Origin: JANMES01 sp038329865
GTDB lineage: Bacteria; Planctomycetota; Phycisphaerae; Tepidisphaerales; Tepidisphaeraceae
Length of the DNA stretch: 64,000 nt
Assembly (NCBI GenBank): GCA_038329865.1
Contig: JBBQNK010000002.1
Coordinates: 62,001 to 126,000 of the forward strand
Direction: 5' to 3'
The notes beneath the pieces are model-generated. The model searched no databases. It was not told the DNA's origin and saw only the letters and a list, made by a program, of their open reading frames with translations. Of the stretch, positions 7,950 to 16,687 are shown one piece after another. Each line of letters begins with the position of its first letter. The stretch's first letter is position 1. Both the position numbers and the translations under genes were made by a program.

Positions 7950-8771
7950 ATGAAAGTCGTACTCTTCTGCGGCGGCCAAGGCTTGCGCCTCCGCGACTAT
8001 TCTGAGAACACCCCCAAGCCCATGGTGCCGATCGGGAACCGGCCGATCATGTGGCACCTGATGAAGTATTACGCGCACTACGGCCACACTGATTTCATCA
8101 TCTGCCTCGGCCACAAGGCCGACGTCATCAAGAGCTACTTCCGCAATTACGACGAGTGCGTCAGCAACGATTTCGTCATCAGCCGCGGCGGGCGCGTGAA
8201 AATGCTCGGGCGCGATATTGACGACTGGAACATCACCTTCGTCGACACCGGCCTGGAGTCGAACATCGGCCAGCGCCTCATGCAGGTGAAAGAGCACATC
8301 GGCGACGATGAGCTTTTCCTCGCCAACTATTCCGACAATCTCACCGACGTGCCGATGACCACGCTCATCGATCACGCGAAGAAACAGGATAAGATCGCCA
8401 GCTTTTTAAGCGTCCAGCCGAGCAGCAGCTTCCACCTGGTGCAGTCCGATGCCAACGGCAAGGTGGCCGACATCATCACCGCGACCGAGGCAGGCATGTG
8501 GATCAACGGCGGATTCTTCGTGCTCAAGCGTGAGATCTTCGACCACATGAACTGGGGCGAAGAGCTCGTGATCGAGCCGTTCCGCAAACTCATCGGCATG
8601 GATCAGCTCACCACGTACCGCCACAACGGATTCTGGGCGTGCATGGATACGTTCAAGGAAAAACAGGTCCTCGAAGACCGCTGGAGCAAGGGAAATGCCC
8701 CTTGGCTGGTGTGGAATGAAGCGCAGAAGAAACGGGTGGAGAAGCTGCGGAAAAACGGGGCGGCGAAGTAA
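7950..8771 (+). CDS. Sugar nucleotidyltransferase, glucose-1-phosphate cytidylyltransferase-like
   Basis: Transfers a nucleotidyl group to a sugar 1-phosphate. The 273-residue protein has the pyrophosphorylase signature GGQGLRLRDYSENTPKPMVPIGNRP at the start, split here by the Rx3 loop. It then has MWHLMKYYAHYG, NYSDNLTDV as the catalytic Asp loop, WINGGFFVL and a GFWACMDT end. This pattern is that of RfbF/DdhA, which makes CDP-glucose for 3,6-dideoxyhexoses. The neighbouring C-methyltransferase and SDR enzyme fit such deoxysugar synthesis. No rfbG or rfbH partner is in the window, so the final sugar is unclear. ATG follows GAAAGGTTGAACC. Confidence 0.82.
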   Translation: MKVVLFCGGQGLRLRDYSENTPKPMVPIGNRPIMWHLMKYYAHYGHTDFIICLGHKADVIKSYFRNYDECVSNDFVISRGGRVKMLGRDIDDWNITFVDTGLESNIGQRLMQVKEHIGDDELFLANYSDNLTDVPMTTLIDHAKKQDKIASFLSVQPSSSFHLVQSDANGKVADIITATEAGMWINGGFFVLKREIFDHMNWGEELVIEPFRKLIGMDQLTTYRHNGFWACMDTFKEKQVLEDRWSKGNAPWLVWNEAQKKRVEKLRKNGAAK

Positions 8772-8788
8772 GGACAATCTGAAATGAA

Positions 8789-8900
8789 GACGAACATCGA
8801 ACATCGAACATCGAACGCCGAACGGCGAATGGCAGACTGGCATTCGAGCGATTGCAATCTATTCGAAGTTCGGCGTTCAATGTTCGACGTTCGGCGTTCG
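8789..8900. repeat. Imperfect inverted repeat GAACATCGAAC.../...GTTCGACGTTC
   Basis: The left arm is made of tandem GAACATC/GAACGCC units, the right arm of the complementary GTTCGGC/GTTCAAT units. About 45 bases lie between. It fills the space between the nucleotidyltransferase and the deacetylase. It is a further sequence family with the shared palindromic architecture. Confidence 0.75.
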
Positions 8901-8919
8901 CATTGATCCGAGCAACACA

Positions 8920-9570
8920 ATGATCCCATTCGCCTCCTTCGCCAACGTCAAAAACGTCCTCTGCCTCGGCGCCCACTGCGACGACATCGAGATCGGCGCC
9001 GGCGGCACAATCCTCCGGCTGATCGAAGCGCACCCGCACCTCCACTTCCATTGGGTCGTCTTCGGCGGCAAGGATCCGTCGCGCGAGGCCGAGGCCCGCA
9101 CGGCGGCTGCGAAGTTCTGCTACGGCAGCGCGGGGTTCTCGGTCGACATCCAGGCCTACGCCGACTCGTTCTTCCAATACTCCGGCGAAGCGATCAAGAA
9201 GCACTTCCTCACCATCCGCGAAGCCTTCGCCGCTGACGTCGTTTTCACCCACCATGCGGATGACCGGCACCAAGATCACCGCCTGATCAACGAGTTCACC
9301 TGGAACACGTTCCGCAATCACCAGATTCTGGAATACGAAATCCCTAAGTGGGACGGCGACCTCTCGCGGCCGAGCATCTACTCGCCTCTGAGCGAGGCCA
9401 CCATGCAGAAAAAGACCGACCTGCTCATGGAACTCTTCGGCAGCCAGCGCAGTAAGGCTTGGTTCACGCCGGATACGTTCAAAGCGGTCATGCGATTGCG
9501 CGGGTTGGAATGCAACTCGCCGAGCGGGTTTGCGGAGGCGTTTCATTCGCGCAAAGTCGTGATTGGATAA
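8920..9570 (+). CDS. PIG-L/LmbE family deacetylase
   Basis: Predicted zinc-dependent N-acetyl (amino sugar) deacetylase of 216 residues. The metal site motifs are visible: AHCDDIEIGAGGT (family pattern AHPDD; here AHCDD) near residue 18, and HHADDRHQDH near residue 107. Family members deacetylate GlcNAc-type groups of lipids, mycothiol precursors and antibiotics. The position at the end of the plus-strand sugar cluster suggests trimming of an acetamido sugar. It converges on the next gene with only 19 bases between. Confidence 0.82.
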   Translation: MIPFASFANVKNVLCLGAHCDDIEIGAGGTILRLIEAHPHLHFHWVVFGGKDPSREAEARTAAAKFCYGSAGFSVDIQAYADSFFQYSGEAIKKHFLTIREAFAADVVFTHHADDRHQDHRLINEFTWNTFRNHQILEYEIPKWDGDLSRPSIYSPLSEATMQKKTDLLMELFGSQRSKAWFTPDTFKAVMRLRGLECNSPSGFAEAFHSRKVVIG

Positions 9571-9589
9571 GCGCGGCCTGTTCTGAGAT

Positions 9590-10282
9590 TCACTTCTTCT
9601 GCCAATCCCTTTTCAATTCCGGCATCAGCTTTTCAATCGCTTTCTGATTCGCCGGCGTGGCGACCACAATCAGCTTGCCATCTTCCTCGGAGAGTCTTGT
9701 ACAGCCGACAGACTGTCGGCTCTCTGGTGCGATCACACGGTATATCAGAACCGACAAGGCATCAGTCGATTCGAGCGGTCGTGTCGTAGGACGTGTGGCG
9801 GAAGGATGTTCGGCAGGAAAGAAACTAACATCGTACGTCCGCGTTACCAATTCCTTTTCCAATGCTGCGGCGGTGGAAATGACGATCACGCCGTTTTCCA
9901 GTTTCCATCCGAGCGCGCCTTTGTCGGCCGCGGCAGCGAGAATGTTATCTAACGAGGTGGACAGCGGAATGTCACGAAATTTTGCTGAAACTTCTCCCTT
10001 GCGGTCGATGTGAGCGTCTTCCAGGGCCTTCCAATCGACCGAGAATTTGACGCCTGTAACGTCACGCAAAAAGTCGACCACATCGTCCAATGCAACTTTG
10101 TCGAATCGCAATTCCGGTAGCCGTCGGGCAAGCGTGGCTGAAGTGGCGATGTTGGCATCGGCCTCGCCTTGAACGACCACGGTTTGGCCTTCTGAAGCTA
10201 ACGACATCACTGGCAAAATGAAAAAGGGAGTCAAAGCGCCTATTAGCAAAGGCCATGATCGCACTCGCGACAATTTACGCAT
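9590..10282 (-). CDS. Secreted STN-like (secretin/TonB short N-terminal) domain protein
   Basis: A 230-residue exported protein. ATG 10282 follows AAGGAG at seven bases and begins a signal peptide (basic MRKLSR, hydrophobic core ending near MSLASEG). The mature part has LPELRFDKVALDDVVDFLRDVTGVKFSVDW, then a region ending IPLSTSLDNIL and GVIVIST. This is the beta-alpha-beta pattern of STN domains found at the N-terminus of secretins and TonB receptors. No secretin channel follows, so it is an isolated domain protein. Function unknown; similar free-standing proteins are frequent in planctomycetes. Confidence 0.6.
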   Translation of the reverse strand: MRKLSRVRSWPLLIGALTPFFILPVMSLASEGQTVVVQGEADANIATSATLARRLPELRFDKVALDDVVDFLRDVTGVKFSVDWKALEDAHIDRKGEVSAKFRDIPLSTSLDNILAAAADKGALGWKLENGVIVISTAAALEKELVTRTYDVSFFPAEHPSATRPTTRPLESTDALSVLIYRVIAPESRQSVGCTRLSEEDGKLIVVATPANQKAIEKLMPELKRDWQKK

Positions 10283-10389
10283 GAAATCGCTCCTTATCGA
10301 AGCGATCAACTGTATGTGTGAACGAAATTCCAGACAATTCAATCTGTAGTTTAAGACAGGCGGGGAAGAAGTTGGCCGTTAGAAGACAG

Positions 10390-11583
10390 TTACTCCGCCA
10401 GCCCAAACGACGACACCGCCCCAATCAGATTCGCGACAAACCCCACCGCCTCGCCGAGTTTTGACGGCTTGCGCATCGGCAGGGATTTGCGATAGACCCG
10501 CAGGTATCGTTCGGCCGCCTTCTCCGGGGCGAGGTTCAGCTGGGCGTACACCTTGGTGTGGTTCGACCATTCCTTCAGCCGCTCGGTGTGTTCCATCGCC
10601 CAGCGGATTTTTGTCGCAGCCGCCTTCGCTTCAGCGGGGACGACCAGGCCCAAATCCTGTTCGCGGAACATGGGGGCGATCACCAGGTTCTCCTGGATCG
10701 CGCACGGCACTCCTAGGCTCATGGCCTCGGTGACAGGGACGGGGAACTCTTCGCCGCCTGTCATATGCACGTACATCGTCGCTTCGGAGAGCGCCCGGGC
10801 TTTGTCCGCGCCGGTCACGGCGTCGTGGAAGAAGACGTTGGGCGTCATCGTGCGCTTCAGGTCGTTGAGCGCGTCGTGGCTGCGCGGGTCGACGTCGCCG
10901 TACAGATGCAGTTCTGCGTCCTGCATATGGCGGGCGATGTTGATCAGCGGTTCGATTCCGTTACGGCCGACTTCAAGCTGGCCGATGTAAACGAGCTTGC
11001 GGCGTGCCGGCTCCGGCTGCCAATCAAAACCGGCGAGGGGCGCGAAATCGACCGGGTTAGGAATCCACTGCACGAGATTTTTGTATTTCGGCACGAGCTT
11101 ACGGACATCCGATTCTTCACCCATGCCCGCCAACGTGATGGCCGACGAGCGATTGAATCGCGCCCGCTCCACCAGCCGGCGGTAAATTGTTTTGCGGAGC
11201 TTTTTGCCAGTGGCCATCGCCTGCGGCGTGAGCCCGCCGTGCGGCGTGATGACGTACGGGATTTGCCACTTGAGCAGCGTTCGCGCCAACGTCGCGAGGC
11301 GCGGCACGAAGACTGAATGCAGGTGAACGATATCCGGCCGTTCATCGCGGAGTTTGTCGGAGAGCATGATGGGATGGAACCGCAGCCGCGTGCACTCGAT
11401 GTGCAGCAGCATGATGCCCAGCCGCCGGGCGCCGGCGGCGGCGGTGTGGTCGGGACGGTCGGCGACGACGACGAGCACGTCGTGCCCGGCCTTGGCCTGC
11501 GCGCTGGCGAGCGTCCATATGATCGAGCTGATGCCCCCCGCCGCATGCGGCGAACGCGCGGAACCTACGTGCCAAATTCGCAT
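10390..11583 (-). CDS. Glycosyltransferase family 4
   Basis: Retaining GT-B enzyme of 397 residues with the GT4 layout. The N-terminal acceptor domain begins MRIWHVGSA with HAAGGISSIIW and DIVHLHSVF. The C-terminal donor domain has LVYIGQLEVGRNGIEPLI and ends in EFPVPVTEAMSLGVPCAI (the E-x7-E motif). It would add a sugar during surface polysaccharide synthesis at the cytoplasmic face of the membrane. It is on the minus strand with the methyltransferase at 11661 upstream by 77 bases, so the two may be co-transcribed. Confidence 0.85.
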   Translation of the reverse strand: MRIWHVGSARSPHAAGGISSIIWTLASAQAKAGHDVLVVVADRPDHTAAAGARRLGIMLLHIECTRLRFHPIMLSDKLRDERPDIVHLHSVFVPRLATLARTLLKWQIPYVITPHGGLTPQAMATGKKLRKTIYRRLVERARFNRSSAITLAGMGEESDVRKLVPKYKNLVQWIPNPVDFAPLAGFDWQPEPARRKLVYIGQLEVGRNGIEPLINIARHMQDAELHLYGDVDPRSHDALNDLKRTMTPNVFFHDAVTGADKARALSEATMYVHMTGGEEFPVPVTEAMSLGVPCAIQENLVIAPMFREQDLGLVVPAEAKAAATKIRWAMEHTERLKEWSNHTKVYAQLNLAPEKAAERYLRVYRKSLPMRKPSKLGEAVGFVANLIGAVSSFGLAE

Positions 11584-11660
11584 GAAACCGTCTCCCTGTA
11601 TCTCTTTAATCGGACTAATTGGGCGCGAAATGAATGAGGATTTCGCGTTGCCGGCGTGAT

Positions 11661-12836
11661 TCAGCGGGCCTGCAAACCGGTCAGTGCGATGACTTCCGGC
11701 GAGAGCCCCATCTTCCTTAGATCGGCAGTGATTTCTGGGACATAGATGGGGTTCATCACGACGACGACGTCGGGTTGATAATCAACCAGTGCAGTCGGGG
11801 CGATGATTTTCTGAGCGGTGCCGGGGAGGAACGTGTTGTGCTTGTTGGGATTGATGTCGACGACGAACGGAACGGCTTCATCGGTGATGTGGAGCGTGGT
11901 GAGAAAGCCGACAGCTTTAGAGCCTGAGCCCCAGATAGCAACTTTCTTTTTTGCTTGATTCCACGCGCGAAAGCGCGCGATCCATTCGTCGCGATAGGCG
12001 CTGCAGTTCTTTTTAAATGCCTCGATGTCATCCGCGAAATCCCACGCCCGAGGCGCGGGTTTGGGAGCAGAAGGTTTCACGTCGATCACGAGGTATTGGT
12101 CGTCAAATTCTCGATACAGATCGATCACTTCAAATCCCGCGCGCTCGAAGGTCCCCTGCAGCGTTTCGGGAACGAAATACGAACAGTGCTCAAAATACAG
12201 ATCCCAGAACGCGCACTCGCGCAGCACGCGCAACGTATCCGGCACTTCAAATGCCACCACCGCCCCGGGCCGATCTCCGATCGCACGGCGGATGGTTCGC
12301 AAGAACTCCAGCGGCTTTTGAATATGTTCCAGCGTATGCCGGCAGAAGATGAAATCCGCCGGCAGGTCGCGGTATTTTTCGCCGTAGTAGTCGCTGATGA
12401 AGGTGACGTGCCCGCCGTCGGATTTGCGGCTCGTGGACAGGATCGGATCGATCCCAATCCCCGCCGTGCCGGCCGTCTGGCAGAGGAGCGAGATGAACTC
12501 GCCCTGCCCGCAGCCGATCTCCAGCACGCGCTTGCCGGCGAGCGTGTAGCGATCGACCCACCGCTGCGCGAGCTTCTTCGCGAACGCGCTGAATATCGGC
12601 GAGTGCCCTTGCGTGGCCTCATACTTGCCGGACAGTTCCTGCGTCGCCGGGTCGAAAGCGGTGTTGGTGATGAACCCACAGGCTTCGCAAACGGCCAGTT
12701 TCAGATCGCCGCGCACATGGCCGGCCGCCTCTTCGCGGGTGGCCATCAGCAGGTTGCTTTGCGTGGGGATGGAATCGACTTCGTAGAACGGCCGAAGCGT
12801 TTGTGACTCACAAGCTGGACAGCGGTTCATGTTCAT
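11661..12836 (-). CDS. Class I SAM methyltransferase with N-terminal zinc site and C-methyltransferase C-terminal domain
   Basis: A 391-residue enzyme of the same architecture as 3810-5099 but clearly diverged. It has CPAC (about 6-9) and CEAC (about 50-53) for zinc, VLEIGCGQGEFISLL and GIDP as the SAM pocket, and HTLEHIQKP. The C-terminal domain has AIWGSGSKAVGFLTTL and VDINPNKHNTFLPGT. It probably methylates a nucleotide sugar for the polysaccharide. Two in-frame starts (12836 and 12830) are equally possible because neither has a strong ribosome binding site. It lies downstream of the ubiquitin-like operon, separated by a perfect palindrome. Confidence 0.78.
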   Translation of the reverse strand: MNMNRCPACESQTLRPFYEVDSIPTQSNLLMATREEAAGHVRGDLKLAVCEACGFITNTAFDPATQELSGKYEATQGHSPIFSAFAKKLAQRWVDRYTLAGKRVLEIGCGQGEFISLLCQTAGTAGIGIDPILSTSRKSDGGHVTFISDYYGEKYRDLPADFIFCRHTLEHIQKPLEFLRTIRRAIGDRPGAVVAFEVPDTLRVLRECAFWDLYFEHCSYFVPETLQGTFERAGFEVIDLYREFDDQYLVIDVKPSAPKPAPRAWDFADDIEAFKKNCSAYRDEWIARFRAWNQAKKKVAIWGSGSKAVGFLTTLHITDEAVPFVVDINPNKHNTFLPGTAQKIIAPTALVDYQPDVVVVMNPIYVPEITADLRKMGLSPEVIALTGLQAR

Positions 12837-12846
12837 CAGAATACAA

Positions 12847-12923
12847 GAATGAACACAGAGACACAGAGACGCAGAGAAGAAATTAATTATCTTCTCTGCG
12901 TCTCTGTGTCTCTGTGTTCATTC
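12847..12923. repeat. Perfect 34-base inverted repeat, family C (ACACAGAGACACAGAG)
   Basis: Arms of 34 bases at 12847-12880 and 12890-12923 are exact reverse complements around a 9-base AT loop. The arm is a run of ACAGAG/GCAGAG units. It begins seven bases past the stop of the E2 gene and could act as its 3' hairpin. Relatives are at 32918-33034, with a half copy at 36090-36128. A related design using CACGAAG units is at 51707-51780. Confidence 0.92.
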
Positions 12924-12929
12924 ACTCTT

Positions 12930-13568
12930 TTATTCCAGCGTTTCAGGCCGCATGTTGCGGGTATCGCTCGGCAGCTTGTTGCCGTTCAGATCGCACCACA
13001 TCGCCGCCTCGCCGTTGAGCGGGCTTTTGATGTTGTACGCCTGGTAGCCGATCATTTCGCCGATGCGGACGACCAGGTCGACCAACCGTTCGCCGGCGGT
13101 CCAATGGTCGCCGATGCAGATGGTTGTTTCGTCGAAATTCGGGTGGAAGATCGGGGTGAGCATTTTGCAACGCGGGCTCAGGCGCGGGTAATCGCTGGTG
13201 AGCTCGATCTTCACGGAGTGCACGCCGCGCGGGCTCGGGGTTTCGGGCGAATCGCCGGGCTCGTAGCTCATCACGTGGTACTCGATCTCGTATTCCTCCG
13301 GCGGACTGCCGACGGCGGATTTGATGCGGATCGGATCGAAGCCGGCAAACGCCTTCTGCATCTGCTCGTGCTCGGCCGTCAGGCGGCGCGTGCGCGGCGC
13401 GACCTTCGGCGCAGATCCGGCGACGGGCGCAACAGCAGTCGCCGATCGCATCGACTGCGACGGCACGGCCATCTCGGCTCCACAGCCATTGCACTTGGCG
13501 CGACGCCCCGCTGCCGATTCCGGCACAGCAAAGCTTCGCCCGCAGCTAGGGCAGGAGAACGAGATCAT
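12930..13568 (-). CDS. E2-fold ubiquitin-conjugating-like protein with N-terminal zinc ribbon
   Basis: Predicted to accept the ubiquitin-like protein from the E1 and pass it to a target. Of 212 residues, the first 30 form a small zinc ribbon (C6, C9, C26, C29). After a Pro/Ala linker, residues 61-195 follow the UBC pattern: an N-terminal helix (TAEHEQMQKAF), beta strands ending in YPRLSPRCKMLTPIFHPN with the HPN motif at 142-144, the candidate catalytic cysteine C151 in TICIGDHW, then W156 and the helix LVDLVVRIGEMIGY. The ATG at 13568 overlaps the preceding stop (ATGA). A longer in-frame ORF to 13796 is only an extension inside the neighbour gene. It is last of six tightly packed minus-strand genes, so it should share their transcript. 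Confidence 0.85.
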   Translation of the reverse strand: MISFSCPSCGRSFAVPESAAGRRAKCNGCGAEMAVPSQSMRSATAVAPVAGSAPKVAPRTRRLTAEHEQMQKAFAGFDPIRIKSAVGSPPEEYEIEYHVMSYEPGDSPETPSPRGVHSVKIELTSDYPRLSPRCKMLTPIFHPNFDETTICIGDHWTAGERLVDLVVRIGEMIGYQAYNIKSPLNGEAAMWCDLNGNKLPSDTRNMRPETLE

Positions 13569-14524
13569 TTCCCGAACCATTCCAGCGGTGATATTTTGAG
13601 CCACCATAATCCTGATACCATCCAGCCTGCGGCAAAACCGACCAATGACAACACCAATGCTGCACCGACCCAGGCGGTACGCCGACGCAGCATGTACGCG
13701 GCCGACGTCACAGCGACGAGCAGCGCGAGTGATCCGAACAACAGCAATCCGAGCAGCGAAGCAACGACCGATGCTCCGACCAAGGCCGCATCCCACGGCA
13801 CGGCGGACGGCGGTTTCACGTCTTCTTCAAAGGCAAAATCGTCTTCTTCCGTGATCGGATCGGCCGTACCGGTGACGGCGCGGTCTTCGGCGTTAATATT
13901 GACTTGCTTGCACCCGTACGCCGCGCAGCCGCAGTTTTCGGCCCAGCATTCGTCGTGATAAACCGCGCCGCAGCTTTCGCACACGTGCTGCTCGTCGGTA
14001 TTCATCACCTTGCTGAGACAGATGCTGCAGTCGGCGACGACGGCCGGCGCCGTGGTGGGCGCGGCCGGGTCGATCGGAGCGAAAATCGTCGGGCAGGCCA
14101 CGTCGCGGGCACAGCGGCGGCAGCGAACGGTCGAGCCGGCGAGCGTCATCGGGGCCCACAGGCGGGCGCCGCAGTTGCACTCGAACACCACGCCCTCTTC
14201 GGCATTGTGGGCGGGAAGCGTTTCTACGTTTTTATCGTTGGAGTCAGAGCGAAACCAGATCGTCGTCGGCCCGACGGTGATGCGGTCGCCGTCCTGCAGA
14301 ACCACCGGCGTTTTCACCGGGCTGTCGTTCACGATTGTTCCGTTGCGGCTGCCGCAGTCGCGGATGACGTAGCCGCGGTCGGTGTGGTCGATGATCGCGT
14401 GATCGCGAGAGACCAGCGGGTGGTCGATCCGCAACTTGCTCGCGGTTCCGCGGCCGATCGGGCACTTGCCGGTCAGTTCGATCGGATGACGTCTGCCGGA
14501 TTGTTCGACTAATAGGAGTGACAT
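13565..14524 (-). CDS. FHA - zinc ribbon - RING-like - membrane protein (candidate E3)
   Basis: A 319-residue protein with four parts. Residues 1-92 are an FHA domain with the phosphothreonine-binding set R25, S39, H42 and N61 (GRG, SRDH, SRNGT). Residues 114-144 form a zinc ribbon (C116, C118, C135, C138). Residues 165-206 form a binuclear treble-clef/RING-like finger (C166, C169, C182, C185, H190, C193, C198, C200, C205). Two or three hydrophobic helices (about 245-310) form the membrane anchor. Prokaryotic RING fingers of this kind have been predicted as E3 ligases when linked to E1/E2/JAB/Ubl genes, as here. Some are unrelated to ubiquitin. It overlaps the E2 gene by four bases and follows the second FHA gene by six. 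Confidence 0.8.
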   Translation of the reverse strand: MSLLLVEQSGRRHPIELTGKCPIGRGTASKLRIDHPLVSRDHAIIDHTDRGYVIRDCGSRNGTIVNDSPVKTPVVLQDGDRITVGPTTIWFRSDSNDKNVETLPAHNAEEGVVFECNCGARLWAPMTLAGSTVRCRRCARDVACPTIFAPIDPAAPTTAPAVVADCSICLSKVMNTDEQHVCESCGAVYHDECWAENCGCAAYGCKQVNINAEDRAVTGTADPITEEDDFAFEEDVKPPSAVPWDAALVGASVVASLLGLLLFGSLALLVAVTSAAYMLRRRTAWVGAALVLSLVGFAAGWMVSGLWWLKISPLEWFGK

Positions 14525-14530
14525 ATTCGT

Positions 14531-15802
14531 TTACCCCTGCTTCTTGGCTTTTTCGTGGAATTCGAAGACGGTCGCGCCGACCTGGATGCGGTCGCCGAGT
14601 TTCAGCCGGGCGCGGGTGACGATCTTGTCGTTCACGCGCGTCCGCTCGCCGAGCGGCAGGTCTTCGATCTCAAACCCGCCGGGCACGACGTGAATCGCAG
14701 CATGGCGGCGGCCGACTTTGGCGTCCTTAAACAGATAGACGTGGCAGTTCGGAGCGGAGCCGATGTATGTCGGATTGCGGTAGAGTACGAACTGCTTGCC
14801 GGCAATCAAACCTTCCTTGACCTTGATCCAGCCGGACTTGATCGCGTTTTCGAGCAAGCCCGTGCCGAGGCCGGCGACCAGGCCGATCGTGACGATCGCG
14901 ACGAGCCGCGCCACATGTTCGCCGCCGTCGCCGATGGATCGCATGACCGGATCGTACATCGCCCCGCCGATCAGTCCGCCGATCAATCCGCCGGCCGCGC
15001 CGACAACCAATCGCTTGAAATTTCGCAGGATGAGGCCCGGCGCGATTGAGATGAACAGGCCGAGCACCGCCCAGGCGATGGAATGCACGAGAATGATGCT
15101 GTCCTGATCCACCGTTCCGCCAAAGGCCTTGGTCAGCACGGCGTAAAGCTTGTTGAAGAAGACGGCGATCACCAGTCCGCCGATCAACCCGACAGCCGCG
15201 CCGACCGACGCGTTCAGAATCGCGCCCCGCGCATTACGGCTGACGACCGACTCGGCCGAGGAGAGGAAGATCGAGATCATCATCCCGCTAATGCCGAAGA
15301 AGAGCATCGTTGCGATGAAATCTTTCCATTGATCACGTTCGTCGATCTCCTGCAGCCGCGCGACCTTCTGGTCGGGCGTGAGCCTGGAATCGACTTCGGT
15401 CATCACCCGCTCGTTATTGCGGCTGGAGTTGATGATTCCCCTCAACATGGCGTCGGCCACGGTCGCGGGAATCTGGCCGTTGTTTTTCTGTTCGAGGATC
15501 TGCTTGTAGGTGGCGATTCGGTCGACGGACTTGATGCGGTCGTCGGGGCGGAAGTTCATGATCTCGCCAAAGCCCCACCCGACCGCGCCGCCGACAGCCC
15601 CAAACAAGGCCATGTAAACCAGCGTGTTGTATAGGAAGGCAAACTTCGACGGCTTGGACGTCACGCGTGCCGGAGCGGTCGGCTTGTCGAACTGTTCCTT
15701 GGCGCGGTTGACCGCGTCGATGCGCTGCAGCTTGGCTTCGACCTTATCGGTCGTCAGCTCGTCCCAGGATATTTTGAGCGGCTCTTTGGACATCGTTAAC
15801 AT
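14531..15802 (-). CDS. Polytopic membrane protein with C-terminal FHA domain
   Basis: A 423-residue protein. An N-terminal cytosolic segment (1-52) is followed by about six hydrophobic helices (57-75, 163-180, 196-216, 236-256, 265-283, 298-316), several of them Gly-zipper rich (GAAGGLIGGLIGG). An FHA domain spans about 335-415 with GSAPNCHVYL, R366-H367 and N391. The canonical FHA Gly-Arg pair near the start is replaced by GSA, so phosphopeptide binding may be altered. It lies 30 bases after the JAMM gene and six before the FHA/RING gene. It probably forms the membrane platform of the conjugation system. ATG 15802 follows GGGAG at eight bases; ATG 15793 is an alternative. Confidence 0.78.
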   Translation of the reverse strand: MLTMSKEPLKISWDELTTDKVEAKLQRIDAVNRAKEQFDKPTAPARVTSKPSKFAFLYNTLVYMALFGAVGGAVGWGFGEIMNFRPDDRIKSVDRIATYKQILEQKNNGQIPATVADAMLRGIINSSRNNERVMTEVDSRLTPDQKVARLQEIDERDQWKDFIATMLFFGISGMMISIFLSSAESVVSRNARGAILNASVGAAVGLIGGLVIAVFFNKLYAVLTKAFGGTVDQDSIILVHSIAWAVLGLFISIAPGLILRNFKRLVVGAAGGLIGGLIGGAMYDPVMRSIGDGGEHVARLVAIVTIGLVAGLGTGLLENAIKSGWIKVKEGLIAGKQFVLYRNPTYIGSAPNCHVYLFKDAKVGRRHAAIHVVPGGFEIEDLPLGERTRVNDKIVTRARLKLGDRIQVGATVFEFHEKAKKQG

Positions 15803-15832
15803 TCTATGAACTCCCGCAGTTAAATCCGACCG

Positions 15833-16687
15833 CTAGTCGTTCCGAGCGGCCGGCTCGGAAGGCGCTTTCGGCGGATTCGCTGCTGGTTCATCGGCAGAAT
15901 GGTCTTCCATCTGTTCGAGCAATTGCCTCGGATCAAAATCTTGTGCGGTCGAATCCTTCAATCCCGGCGACGGAACAGACGGCTGATAATGTATTGGCGG
16001 AGGAATCTGCTGGATGGTGATGTACGCCCCCAAAAAAATAATCACGAAGGCGGTCAGATAAAACGTCGGAGCGTACTGCGTTATTGGACCCTTGCCTCCG
16101 CCACTCAGATTCGGCAGCGGCTTGCGGGCGATGGCTTCAACGGCGGCGTCTTCCTCGATCAGGAACGCCTCTTTTTCGCTCTTACCCTTGCGCCAGACAA
16201 AGAGTCCTTCCTTCTCGCCGATCGGATCATAGACGAACGCCACCTGCCACGGCAGGTTGAAGAAGTTGTCCTGGATGAACAGATCCATGCCCGACAGGAA
16301 AATGTCGAACCCCGGATGCGTGTGGTACCAGCCGACTATTTTCTTGCCCGCGTGCTCGGTGTCCATCACGTTTTGAATGTGATCCCACGTCTGCGCGGTG
16401 AAGGTGACTTGCGTGGCATGCTGGCTGGCGGCGTCGCCCTGGATGCAGTCGGTGACGTAGAGGTACGGCCCGAACTCGTCCTGGAAGACATTGCCGACGA
16501 GCACGCCGCAGATTTCGACCTCGGTATTCGTGCGGCCGTGATCGTGAACGCGGTCGAGCACGGCGCGCTTGATGATGGCCTGGAAGCCGCCTTCGCGGAG
16601 TCCTTTGCATCGCGGTGCCGCCATGACCGGCCATTCGCCGGTTGCGACGGACTTGGCGTCGAGCTCACTGGTTGCAGTCTCACTCAT
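15833..16687 (-). CDS. JAMM/MPN+ (JAB) metallopeptidase with C-terminal membrane anchor
   Basis: Predicted zinc isopeptidase that would remove or process the ubiquitin-like protein. The JAMM site is complete: E58 in VEICGVLVG, H122 and H124 in WYHTHPG, then S132 and D135, spaced H-x-H-x7-S-x2-D. After the domain (about 30-185) comes one hydrophobic helix (about 210-230) and a Pro-rich, acidic tail. This places the peptidase at the inner face of the membrane. The start overlaps the E1 stop by four bases (ATGA), indicating translational coupling. The Ubl ends at its terminal glycine, so deconjugation rather than precursor maturation is the more likely role (inference). Confidence 0.88.
   Translation of the reverse strand: MSETATSELDAKSVATGEWPVMAAPRCKGLREGGFQAIIKRAVLDRVHDHGRTNTEVEICGVLVGNVFQDEFGPYLYVTDCIQGDAASQHATQVTFTAQTWDHIQNVMDTEHAGKKIVGWYHTHPGFDIFLSGMDLFIQDNFFNLPWQVAFVYDPIGEKEGLFVWRKGKSEKEAFLIEEDAAVEAIARKPLPNLSGGGKGPITQYAPTFYLTAFVIIFLGAYITIQQIPPPIHYQPSVPSPGLKDSTAQDFDPRQLLEQMEDHSADEPAANPPKAPSEPAARND

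Noticed and set aside
12849..13958. Plus-strand ORF starting MNTETQRRREE
   Set aside because: It begins inside the perfect palindrome 12847-12923 and then runs antisense to the E2 and FHA/RING genes.
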